In this document: one piece after another, positions 56,636-64,000 of the stretch
Layout of the letters: the number at the start of each line of letters is the position of its first letter
Position numbering within the stretch: position 1 is the stretch's first letter
Source: Lutacidiplasma sp052326305
GTDB taxonomy: Archaea; Thermoplasmatota; Thermoplasmata; Lutacidiplasmatales; UBA184
Length of the DNA: 64,000 bases
Direction: 5' to 3'
Assembly (NCBI GenBank): GCA_052326305.1
Contig: JBKQPJ010000014.1
Location: forward strand, 18,631-82,630
Translations under genes and position numbers: made by a program
Notes under the pieces: generated by a model
The model's database searches: none
The model's input: only the letters and a program-made list of their open reading frames with translations
What the model was told of the DNA's origin: nothing

Positions 56636-57478
56636 CTACTGAACCCACTCAATTGCGCGATGAACTGTCTCCATCAAACGAGTCGGTACGAGCACATGAA
56701 TTCGGCTGTTCGCAATTCTCATTCCAGCCACAGTTGCGAACATTGTAACCGCATCGGGAAGGAGGCTGTAGCGGGAACTGTCCTTGTTCGTCCAGGTAAC
56801 CGGTGCTTCTATGCACTTGGCTCCGAGGAGCCTCGCGTGCAGAACGAACGACACATCGGTCGTTTGGTTGTTCACGTAGACGTGGCCGAGCAGACGCTCG
56901 AGGAATGGCTGGGAATAGAACTTGGCCCCGCATTGCGTGTCCCGCACCCCGACGCCGAGGAGGGCCCGGACTATGGCATTGAAGACTCGGCCCGCGAACT
57001 CCTTGCGTGGGTTCTCTCGAACGAGCCAAACGCTGCCCTTGACCCACCGCGAGCCGAAAACGCACTCATACCTGTCTGCATCATCTATGAGAGTTTCGAG
57101 AGATTCGGGGGCGAGGCTACCATCGGCATCAACATGCCCCACCCGTCGGAATCTTGCCTCCCTGAAACCCGCAATGATCGCCCCGCCTTTCCCCTGCCGG
57201 CTGTCGAAATTGATGACCCGCACAGCGGGCTCGCCTACCGATCTTGCAACCTCTGGCGTGCGGTCTGATCCATCAGCGACCACAATCACTTCGAAGGGAA
57301 GTCCGATTTTGTGAAGGACTGGGATGTAGGACTCGAGAGCGATTCTGATTCTGCCCTCCTCATTGTAAGCGGGAATGACAAGAGAGACACCGTCCGGCCG
57401 GTTGTTCGCAGAGTTGGCGTCAAGAGCAACAGGTGGCCTCGTAGTGCTAAGTCCTGCGGTCTGTCTCAAATCTACCAC
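56636..57478 (-). CDS. GT2 glycosyltransferase, polyprenyl-phosphate sugar type (low-G+C paralogue)
   Basis: The 280-residue enzyme carries VSLVIPAYNEEGRIRIALESYIPVL, EVIVVADGSDRTPEVARSVG, DSRQGKGGAIIAGFREARFRRVGHVDADGSLAPESL with the DxD motif, and VRDTQCGAKFYSQPFLERL. It is closely similar in plan to the GT2 at 45412-46200 but its DNA is much lower in G+C. Start is a GTG at 57478, about 35 bp after a minus-strand AGTAAATAC-like TATA box. It is the first gene on the right side of the composition break, and the first of the probable transferred block. Confidence 0.85.
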   Translation of the reverse strand: MVDLRQTAGLSTTRPPVALDANSANNRPDGVSLVIPAYNEEGRIRIALESYIPVLHKIGLPFEVIVVADGSDRTPEVARSVGEPAVRVINFDSRQGKGGAIIAGFREARFRRVGHVDADGSLAPESLETLIDDADRYECVFGSRWVKGSVWLVRENPRKEFAGRVFNAIVRALLGVGVRDTQCGAKFYSQPFLERLLGHVYVNNQTTDVSFVLHARLLGAKCIEAPVTWTNKDSSRYSLLPDAVTMFATVAGMRIANSRIHVLVPTRLMETVHRAIEWVQ

Positions 57479-57723
57479 TTCTAACTGGACATCGCCATCT
57501 GTGATGCGTTGTATTTACTGTTAGGGTCTCTCATCTGAGGAGTGACTCCCCGCGAGCATGCCAAGACCATGTGCCCGTCTGGGTCCCGTTCGGCGTATAA
57601 CCTGGGGGGTGACGCATCCCGGAATTGACATCTTTGGAGCAGCCCACACCGAGTGCGACTTACTCCAGTTAGGGGCTTGTTCAATCTAGGAAACGGGAGA
57701 AACCGCGACCTCAAGGAAACTCT

Positions 57724-59028
57724 TCATGAAGAGTCGGGGGAACGAATTAGATCGACCAATCTCGCCGTTGCAAGGCACGCTTCAGCATCGAGGTCGGTAC
57801 GAGGGACCGTCGCTCGGGACTCCCGGAACGTTCGAACGTTTGCGCAGAAGGAAAGGATCTCTTTCACGATTGCGTCGACGTCCCCCTTCGGGACAAAGGC
57901 GGGGTGAACTCCGAGTTCGTCCGCTGTCTCCCGAAGTTGAGGAAGCTCGTACGCAATGATCCCGATTCCGCAGTAGGCTCCGACGCTCATTGCGCCAGAG
58001 TACCCACCTGTGGCGTTGTACGGCAGAATCAGCAGATCGTGCCCACAAACTACATCGAGCATCTTCGCTTCCGGAACGTACCCCAGAGAATGGAACCACT
58101 CCGAATCCATAGATGCGACGGCGCGGTTGACCTCCCCTCGGAACTGTGGGAAGTTAGTGTTGATAGCCCCTGTAATGCTCACTGAGAATCGACCGCCTCG
58201 CTCGTGTGCGCGGCGTAGCGCCCTGAGGACTCCGTCTAGGTCCTTTTGCGGGCCCCAGCTTCCTAGCAGTAGGATTCGAGTTAGCTCATCAGCTGGCGCA
58301 GGCACGTTCTTGGAAGGTTCCCTCGAAGATGACATCAGCCCGAAGGCCTCGATAAACGAAAGGAACACCCTCCTAGGAATGATTCGACTGGCGTCGGCAA
58401 TCATTTCCTGCTGACTCGTTAAGGGTACCACTACTTTCGTGTAACGCAGCAATATACGCTCGAGAAAGCGAACGCCTAACAGCTGCAGTACTGTGGGACG
58501 ATATCCGAGTTGTGCGACATCTTGGGTCTCCAAGAGATTGTGCATGTAGACGACCACGGGTTTGCGAGTCAGAAGCGCAACCAAAGGAGGGGTGAGCAGA
58601 CCGACGCCATTTGCGATCGAGGTCCGTCCGAAGGCTGTGGGATAAATGTTGAAAAGAAATCCATCAACAGCGGCAGAGCGCTTGAGCATGCTGCAGAGGG
58701 CTTGAACGAGAGAGCTTGGTCTATCGTGCATCCAGCACGGAATTACCCGTGCTTTTTGGGAACCCAGGGCGTCCGGAATGTAGGAACCAGTCTGGGAGAA
58801 GATCGTAACAGACTCAACCCTCTCGTCTCGGATCAGGGCTGCGACGATTCCGGTGGACGAGTTCCCGGCGAACCCACCTTCTGGGAAGAGCGTTCCGAAA
58901 AGGCCAACTGAAACTCTCCTGCCAACATTCGCCCTGATGGGCGAGCTCAGATAACGATTGGACAGCCGTGTCATGAAGTGGTGATCAACCTCTTCGTAAA
59001 AGGTGCTGTAACCGCGCCAACAGGGCAT
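57724..59028 (-). CDS. GT4-family glycosyltransferase (low-G+C block)
   Basis: This 434-residue GT-B enzyme has VSVGLFGTLFPEGGFAGNSSTGIVAAL in the acceptor half, KPVVVYMHNLLETQD, LERILLRYTKVVVPLTSQQEMIAD, and the donor half ILLLGSWGPQKDLDGVLRALRRA and KMLDVVCGHDLLILPYNATGGYSGAMSVGAYCGIGIIAYELPQL. The usual Glu pair of the EX7E motif is replaced by YNATGGYSGAMSVG, as in some GT4-like relatives. The first ATG at 59028 is taken, though an ATG at 58974 is about as good. The acceptor is unknown; it is probably part of an exopolysaccharide or N-glycan module. Confidence 0.78.
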   Translation of the reverse strand: MPCWRGYSTFYEEVDHHFMTRLSNRYLSSPIRANVGRRVSVGLFGTLFPEGGFAGNSSTGIVAALIRDERVESVTIFSQTGSYIPDALGSQKARVIPCWMHDRPSSLVQALCSMLKRSAAVDGFLFNIYPTAFGRTSIANGVGLLTPPLVALLTRKPVVVYMHNLLETQDVAQLGYRPTVLQLLGVRFLERILLRYTKVVVPLTSQQEMIADASRIIPRRVFLSFIEAFGLMSSSREPSKNVPAPADELTRILLLGSWGPQKDLDGVLRALRRAHERGGRFSVSITGAINTNFPQFRGEVNRAVASMDSEWFHSLGYVPEAKMLDVVCGHDLLILPYNATGGYSGAMSVGAYCGIGIIAYELPQLRETADELGVHPAFVPKGDVDAIVKEILSFCANVRTFRESRATVPRTDLDAEACLATARLVDLIRSPDSS

Positions 59029-59057
59029 GGACCGAGCTTAGCGAAACGAGCTGCACC

Positions 59058-60587
59058 CTATGTGTAGCCCCAGCCGCTTAGTCGTAGTCCAACGCTTTCG
59101 ATCGTGCCCGAAGTAGAGAGCGATATCAGAGCGCCTATCCGGCGTGCCTCTGCCTGGATGGCCTCCAATGGAATGCGGTCTGCGTCAGGTGCGGGCTCTA
59201 CCGACGGGCTTAGCTCAGTCGAGGTAATCTCTCCAGTTTGAGGGTCGAGTACCATCTTGGCGTTGCGGTAGAAACAGACCAACAGTGGTCGGCTAAGCAG
59301 ATTTACGGGGCTCGGACCGGGTCCTTCCGGTGGCAGCCCCTTGACATGGGTCAGGGCCCAGACCGGCGAGGACTCGGGCGAGTACCCTGGCCATCCAGTC
59401 GAAAGATTGGAGGGCGGCTGCCTCGCGTGGAGGGTGTTTGATAGTATATGAAAGACGTCCTTGATCGAAACCCACTCCTCAACTTGCCCAGTGATCCGAT
59501 GATGAATCGGGAGCCGGACTATCATTGGCACCCTGAACAGAGAACTCGATGTTCCGAACCCATGGAAGTAGTCCCCTGCTTCCCCGAAAGTTTGGCCATG
59601 GTCTCCCACTATGACAATCCCCATGTCATCGAACCGGCCAGTATCTCGGAGGATGTCGAATATAGCTCCGATTCTGGCGTCGACGATGCGAATTGTGCTT
59701 GAATGCATCGACCGCAGGACGTCTGCTTCTTCTTGGTCCAGGACAACATCGTTAACCGCATTTGAACCGTCGTGACCGAAAGCTGAACGGAGTGCCTTCC
59801 ATCTGGCGGAAGAGTGCGGGTGAAGTGGACGATTCGCAGATATCCCGAAATAAGGTTCGTGCGCGTCCATCAGGTTCACGAAGCCGAAGACTGGTTCAGA
59901 CAGGGGTATGGCCCGAATCCATCTTGCCAGTGCAGGTTCGATCCAGGGGGAAACTACAGGCTCTTGGTTTCCATTCGCGGACCTGATTCTCGTCCATGCC
60001 CTGACGGGAACGTCAATTAGAACTGGAAGCGAGCGAATCAGCTCACGAGCTAGTAGACCTGGATACGGGCCGGACAGAGAATGGAGTCGCTTGGTGAGCC
60101 CGGCCCGATTGATCGAATGTCCGTCATTGGATTCCATTGAATCGCTCTTCGGTGGTGGCCTCCTGAAGGTCGTCTCGTAGAATTCTCCATGCTCTAAGAC
60201 CTGGAATCCTCGACCCAATCCGTTCTCCCGGGTAATGAAAGGGTTGGAGGAAAACGCCCCGGAGCGGTACCCTTGCCGATTGGCAATCTGTGTAAACGTC
60301 TCGATCGAATCGCGCAGGATTGAGGAACTTGTGGTCATGCCAGCATCCCAGGGATAGAGCCCAGTGAGAATTCCGGAATGGGAAGGAAGGGACCAAGACG
60401 AGGGAGAAACTGCGTGGTTGAAGACCAATGCTTCTTTGCGAAGAAGGGCTAGATTCGGAAGTGATGCTGAGCCCGCTGCCGCTTCGTCAAGAGCCGAGGC
60501 ACCCACACAATCTAGTACGATAACTAGGAGGTCCGGCTTTGGCGCGCGGCTCACCCGGCAAAGGCTCGGCGGATCCAGGGTTTTCAT
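59058..60587 (-). CDS. Sulfatase-like AlkP-superfamily hydrolase/transferase 3 (Ser nucleophile, low-G+C block)
   Basis: The product, about 509 residues, shows DLLVIVLDCVGAS, SPSSWSLPSHSGILTGLYPWDAG with the Ser nucleophile, VFGFVNLMDAHEPYFGIS, and IVIVGDHGQTFGEAGDYFHGFG. It shares the W-(S/T)-x-P-x-H-x-x-x-x-TGLYPW block and the LxxWGY C-terminus with copies 1 and 2. The ATG at 60587 is chosen; a GTG at 60596 would add three residues. There is no Cys at the nucleophile position and no signal peptide. It is a third paralogue in a block of different base composition. Confidence 0.83.
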   Translation of the reverse strand: MKTLDPPSLCRVSRAPKPDLLVIVLDCVGASALDEAAAGSASLPNLALLRKEALVFNHAVSPSSWSLPSHSGILTGLYPWDAGMTTSSSILRDSIETFTQIANRQGYRSGAFSSNPFITRENGLGRGFQVLEHGEFYETTFRRPPPKSDSMESNDGHSINRAGLTKRLHSLSGPYPGLLARELIRSLPVLIDVPVRAWTRIRSANGNQEPVVSPWIEPALARWIRAIPLSEPVFGFVNLMDAHEPYFGISANRPLHPHSSARWKALRSAFGHDGSNAVNDVVLDQEEADVLRSMHSSTIRIVDARIGAIFDILRDTGRFDDMGIVIVGDHGQTFGEAGDYFHGFGTSSSLFRVPMIVRLPIHHRITGQVEEWVSIKDVFHILSNTLHARQPPSNLSTGWPGYSPESSPVWALTHVKGLPPEGPGPSPVNLLSRPLLVCFYRNAKMVLDPQTGEITSTELSPSVEPAPDADRIPLEAIQAEARRIGALISLSTSGTIESVGLRLSGWGYT

Positions 60588-60720
60588 TCGATGCACCCTA
60601 GGCTGCTAGTCACTACAGGGACATTGGTGAGAATGGCTCCATGCACTTGCAAATGAATACACGCTGCCTGGGGGATTATCCAGCTCATCGTAGGTTCTCC
60701 AACATCTTGACTGCCCGTGA

Positions 60721-61896
60721 TCATCCGATAGCCGGAGCCCTTAGATTGCTCCCGGAAGCGATCTGAGCGAGAGTTGGCACGTAGAATCGGCGTGCCACTG
60801 AATCCCAACTCCACAGTTCTCTCGCATCCTTATAGATAGTCAACCGATCCATGTGCTCCACCAAGTCAATCCGTCGACTCAGTTCAAGAACTGACTTCGC
60901 AGCCAATCCATTCTTGCCATCTTGAATCGCGTCATGGAACCCGGAGTACGGTCCGGGCAACAGTCCCACAACGGGTACGCCGTGAGCGATCGCCTCCAAG
61001 ACGACGCCAGGTTGAGGGTCGTTGTATGTTCCGATGTACACAAGCGCAAGTGAACTGAGCAGAAGCGCCTGCAACTCGGAATCGCCCACCTCACCAAGAT
61101 ATTGAATCGCCTCGCCAAGTTCGGGTTTTACTCGCAAACGGAAATATTCGAGATCGGAAGCGGGGCCAACGATTTTCAGAGGGATGCCGGTTTGCTTCGC
61201 GAGCTCAATGGCGACGTGCGGGGATTTGACCGAGTCTATCCTACCTACGAAGATAAGGCACCGAGAGGGTGAGGCATTTATCAACCCCTCTTTTGGGAAG
61301 TATGTCCCATTTGGTGTGTAGAAGACTTTGAGACCAAGACGCCTCATCCATTCGAACATCGAGACATTGAGGCTGCCAAAGACCATCCGACGAGCTAGCG
61401 GCATCATCCCCGCGTATAGCGGATTTGCCCAATCAACGAACCCGTGGAGTACGTTGATGGTTCGGGCAGCCCCCATTCTTACCGACATTAGATATGAAAT
61501 CCAAAGCTCGTTCCGGAAAGCATCATTGAAGATTCCGACCACATTCTTGGGCGGTTCTGATCCATGGTAAACGAGCGGGTAGGCGTAGAGCGCCGGAGAG
61601 GTCAACCAACGCAGCCGCTGCACTGGGTCCACGTAAGTGGGACGACTAAGTCTCGGGTATCGGAGCAAACGGGTGGCAGTTACCTTATCCGCCAAGGAGG
61701 GGGAACTAGCAGGTCCGATCAAGGTGACGTTATAGCCGAGGGACTGAAGGGCCCTAGTCCGCGCCACCACCACTCGCTCTATCGCTCCGTATCCGTGAAT
61801 CGGAAGGCGCTTCCAGGGCGGGGCGACTACTGCTACGCTCTCCGACTGTCGATCGTAAGGATTCGGTTGTGGTGAGTGAGTCAGGGCGTCCACCAT
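60721..61896 (-). CDS. GT4-family glycosyltransferase (low-G+C block)
   Basis: This 391-residue GT-B enzyme has SVAVVAPPWKRLPIHGYGAIERVVVARTRAL at the N-terminus, INVLHGFVDWA, the donor half CLIFVGRIDSVKSPHVAIELAKQTGIPLKIVG, AIQYLGEVGDSELQALLLSSLALVYIGTYNDPQPGVVLEAIAHGVPVVGL with a PG-VLEA motif equivalent to EX7E, and DGKNGLAAK. It is a typical UDP- or GDP-sugar retaining GT4. It belongs to the same minus-strand run as the sulfatase-like gene, 133 bp upstream in transcription. Confidence 0.87.
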   Translation of the reverse strand: MVDALTHSPQPNPYDRQSESVAVVAPPWKRLPIHGYGAIERVVVARTRALQSLGYNVTLIGPASSPSLADKVTATRLLRYPRLSRPTYVDPVQRLRWLTSPALYAYPLVYHGSEPPKNVVGIFNDAFRNELWISYLMSVRMGAARTINVLHGFVDWANPLYAGMMPLARRMVFGSLNVSMFEWMRRLGLKVFYTPNGTYFPKEGLINASPSRCLIFVGRIDSVKSPHVAIELAKQTGIPLKIVGPASDLEYFRLRVKPELGEAIQYLGEVGDSELQALLLSSLALVYIGTYNDPQPGVVLEAIAHGVPVVGLLPGPYSGFHDAIQDGKNGLAAKSVLELSRRIDLVEHMDRLTIYKDARELWSWDSVARRFYVPTLAQIASGSNLRAPAIG

Positions 61897-61944
61897 CCAT
61901 TCTGCATGTGGCCTGCGCCTACTTTCAGTTCCAGATAGGCTCCG

Positions 61945-62808
61945 CTACCGATTGCAGCGAACTAGGGCAAGGATGTGGGTGAACGCGGTAAGGTTCTCGG
62001 AGTCTTCTTCGATCCTTTTGATTTGCCAAAACAGCGATTGACTAGGGACTAGCTGCACGAGCTGATCCGCCACACTGCGCCATCGAGGGATGTCTTGAGG
62101 GGAACGGAAGTGCGGTTGGACAGCTGAGCCCGACCTGCCACTGATAAGTCGCCGAAGGGCCTGAACTGAGGTATCCAAACGGTCCCATCTCCCTTGACCG
62201 AAAAATGTGGTTTCGGCTCCAAGGTCCGAGAGTAGAGTCCGCAATTCCATGATCGTGTACTCGCGCACATGAAAAGGAGACATGAACAGTCGGGGGTTAC
62301 CGCGCGACAGGGCGCCATTTGGGGTGGAGAAAAGGATCAAGCCATCCTTCTTCACAAGTTGGCGAGCATTCCTGATGTACCTAACTGGATCATATAGGTG
62401 TTCTATCACCTCAAAGGAAATGGCCAGGTCGAACTCCCCTTGGTTCTCGTTGTACAATACAGAGCCCTGCTCATCTGAATGACGAAACACAGCGTTGTGC
62501 AACAGCCCGGAAACGTTCTCGCGAGCCCACGAAATCGCGGAGCTATCCACATCAACGCCGAGGTACGAGTGGCATACGGGCTCGATGAACAACGCCCCGA
62601 AACCGTGGCCGCAGCCTAGGTCGACGACATCCTTTCTCGAAGCCAAAGAGGCAGCCCACCGATAACGATCGACGTGGTCCCCCCGCTGGTACAGGAACCT
62701 CAGTATCTCCCAGTCGAGATCCGCCTTTCCGGGAGAATGACTTCCGCCAGGATTCGGGGAGCCGGTCTCAATCACGCCCGTAGGCCGAGGACGTATGGTC
62801 GAGACCAA
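61945..62808 (-). CDS. Class I SAM-dependent methyltransferase (UbiG/Methyltransf_11-like)
   Basis: The 287-residue protein carries the motif I KDVVDLGCGHGFGALFIEP, the acidic SYLGVDVDSSAISWARENV, and the post-I region FDLAISFEVIEHLYDPVRYIRNARQLVKKDGLILFSTPN. It would methylate a small molecule or sugar; its place beside glycosyltransferases suggests a glycan or lipid carrier. It ends 48 bp before the GT4 gene start in the direction of transcription and is the first gene of the minus-strand run, next to the IS630 element. Start is the GTG/ATG at 62808; alternative starts near residue 28 (before DLDWEILRFLYQRGD) are possible. Confidence 0.85.
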   Translation of the reverse strand: MVSTIRPRPTGVIETGSPNPGGSHSPGKADLDWEILRFLYQRGDHVDRYRWAASLASRKDVVDLGCGHGFGALFIEPVCHSYLGVDVDSSAISWARENVSGLLHNAVFRHSDEQGSVLYNENQGEFDLAISFEVIEHLYDPVRYIRNARQLVKKDGLILFSTPNGALSRGNPRLFMSPFHVREYTIMELRTLLSDLGAETTFFGQGRWDRLDTSVQALRRLISGRSGSAVQPHFRSPQDIPRWRSVADQLVQLVPSQSLFWQIKRIEEDSENLTAFTHILALVRCNR

Positions 62809-62989
62809 TGTGGCTCTCCGTGAAGGGAACTGTCGTCGATGCTTGTTAGACTATCTGGGATGCGGCTATTTGTCGCCTCATTCCTCACAGCGTAGGTTTC
62901 CGCAGATTGTAGCGCGCGAGACGTAATGAAATGGCCCAGCGCCAAGGGTCGACAACGTGCCTCTAGTGTGACGCGCCAGAATTGGCTAC

Positions 62990-62998
62990 GTTTATAAC
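62990..62998 (+). promoter_or_regulatory. TATA box of the IS630 transposase
   Basis: GTTTATAAC is centred 26 bp before the GTG at 63020 and decides that start. Confidence 0.65.
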
Positions 62999-63019
62999 CG
63001 GGAACGTCCATCCTCCGCT

Positions 63020-64000
63020 GTGCGCGTGGCCCCGCGGATCGTTCTCTCTGACGAGGAACGCTCCCAGCTCGCCTCGTGGGCCCGGGGCCGCTCCGCCCCG
63101 CATCGCGTGGTCCTCCGCTCCCAGATCGTCCTCCGAGCGGCTGACGGGGCCACCAACAAGACCATCGCCGAGGAGTTGCGCACCGAACCCAACACCTGCG
63201 CCCTCTGGCGGCGGCGGTTCCTCGCCTCCCGCCTCGCCGGCCTGATGAACGACGCACCACGGGCCGGTGGTCCCCTCTCCATTCCCGACACGAAGATCCG
63301 TGCCATCGTCCACGACACCCTGCACGCCAAACCCTCGAACGCGACCCACTGGTCCTCTCGGACCATGGCCGAGGTCCATGGGGTGAGCGCCTCGACCGTG
63401 CGTCGAATCTGGAAGGCCCGTCGGTTGTTCCCCCACCGACTCGAACACTACAAGCTGAGTCGGGACAAGCACTTCGAGGAGAAGCTGCAGGACGTTGTAG
63501 GCCTCTACCTCAACCCGCCCGAGCACGCCCTCGTCCTATCGGTGGACGAGAAGACCCAGATCCAGGCGCTCGACAGGACCCAGTCGATCCTCCCGTTGAG
63601 AGCCGGTCTGCCCGAGCGGCAGACCCACGACTATCGGCGGAATGGGACCACGGACCTGTTCGCAGCCCTCGATGTGGCCGAGGGGACGGTCATCGGGGAG
63701 TGCCACAAGCGCCACCGGGCGAAGGAGTTCCTCGCGTTCCTGCGAACCCTCGATCGAAGCACCCCCGAGGAACTGGACCTCCATCTGATCCTCGACAACC
63801 TCGCGACCCACAAGACGGCCCGAGTGAAGCGGTGGGTGCTCCGCCACCCGCGCTTTCACTTCCACTTCGTGCCGACGAGCTCGTCGTGGCTAAACCAGGT
63901 CGAGCGGTGGTTCAACGACCTCACGCAGAAGCGCATCCGTCGAGGGACGTTTCACAGCGAGCACGAGCTGATCGAGGCGCTCAAGCAGTACGTCGCGACG
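63020..64000 (+). CDS. IS630-family transposase, partial (runs off the window)
   Basis: The 327 codons read so far have no stop and continue past 64000. The order is a helix-turn-helix (RSQIVLRAADGATNKTIAEEL, LWRRRFLASRLAGLM), a second HTH (TMAEVHGVSASTVRRIWKARRL), then a DDE core: Asp176 in LVLSVDEKTQIQ, Asp259 in LHLILDNLATHK and Glu295 in SSSWLNQVERWF, with 35 residues between the last two as usual for IS630/Tc1. All catalytic residues are present. It begins at a GTG after a TATA box. It is homologous to the IS630-derived gene at 8993-10048. Confidence 0.93.
   Translation, partial: MRVAPRIVLSDEERSQLASWARGRSAPHRVVLRSQIVLRAADGATNKTIAEELRTEPNTCALWRRRFLASRLAGLMNDAPRAGGPLSIPDTKIRAIVHDTLHAKPSNATHWSSRTMAEVHGVSASTVRRIWKARRLFPHRLEHYKLSRDKHFEEKLQDVVGLYLNPPEHALVLSVDEKTQIQALDRTQSILPLRAGLPERQTHDYRRNGTTDLFAALDVAEGTVIGECHKRHRAKEFLAFLRTLDRSTPEELDLHLILDNLATHKTARVKRWVLRHPRFHFHFVPTSSSWLNQVERWFNDLTQKRIRRGTFHSEHELIEALKQYVAT
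63020..64000 (+). mobile_element. IS630-family insertion sequence, left part
   Basis: The transposase is close to its left end here. A terminal inverted repeat may begin after the TA near 62965 (TAGTGTGACGCGCCAGAATT), but the right end is outside the window so it cannot be matched. The element borders the low-G+C glycan block. Confidence 0.6.

Noticed and set aside
60584..60814. 76-codon minus-strand frame between the sulfatase-like and GT4 genes
   Set aside because: It overlaps the GT4 C-terminus in another frame and has no recognisable features.
1..64000. CRISPR arrays, tRNA and rRNA genes
   Set aside because: I found no regularly spaced repeats and no recognisable tRNA T-arm or rRNA segments by reading; a covariance-model search would be the proper test.

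Overview
The window looks like the chromosome of a high-G+C archaeon, most plausibly a Thermoplasmatota lineage; that placement is an inference from gene content, not a phylogeny. The archaeal signs are these. Most transcription units have a TTTAAR/TTATA-like TATA box centred about 25-31 bp upstream of an ATG or GTG, with no room for a ribosome-binding site, so transcripts are leaderless. There is an archaeal type IV pilin, a signal peptidase with His in place of the catalytic Lys, many YVTN-type beta-propeller surface proteins rich in N-x-S/T sequons, and a haloarchaeal/Thermoplasma-style 2-oxoacid dehydrogenase cluster. I saw no rRNA, tRNA or CRISPR array.

Layout. 0-6.7 kb: a glutaredoxin-like small protein, a zinc-finger protein, a methyltransferase, a DEAD-box RNA helicase, and a three-gene methyl-group unit (MetF-like, MetE-N-like, catalytic MetE-C). 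6.8-12.8 kb, minus strand: pilin-like and membrane-anchored secreted proteins, an IS630-derived gene that lost one catalytic Asp, and a drug/polymer ABC-2 exporter. 12.9-20.4 kb, plus strand: one operon for a lipoate-dependent 2-oxoacid dehydrogenase complex with two different E1-alpha genes, then E3, LipB and an NAD-binding SDR protein. 20.4-26.7 kb: a lone HsdR-N-like nuclease, a tiny Cys protein behind a perfect 20-bp palindrome, a VIT-type metal transporter, a YVTN surface protein whose signal peptide is out of frame, and an MFS exporter.

26.8-32.1 kb, minus strand: the most system-like locus. It has a winged-helix regulator, a fusion of a CPBP-type intramembrane protease with a SipW-type signal peptidase, a DUF5305-like membrane protein, and three small exported proteins, two with SipW-type signals. 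This looks like a dedicated line for making an extracellular fibre or coat.

32-56 kb: a NUDIX hydrolase, a DUF998 protein, then a surface-glycan region. It includes a HddA-like sugar kinase, a GDP-sugar epimerase/reductase, GT2 and GT4 transferases, an FkbM methyltransferase, two AlkP-superfamily 'sulfatases' with Thr/Ser rather than Cys nucleophiles, surface beta-propeller and Ig-like proteins, and two paralogous giants. Each giant joins an ArnT/PMT-like GT-C membrane glycosyltransferase to an extracellular beta-propeller. 56.5-63 kb is visibly lower in G+C (52% in 58501-58560 against 75% in 14041-14100, counted by hand). It repeats the same gene types (GT2, GT4, sulfatase-like, GT4, SAM methyltransferase) and is bordered by an intact IS630 transposase that runs off the end, so it is probably an acquired glycan module.
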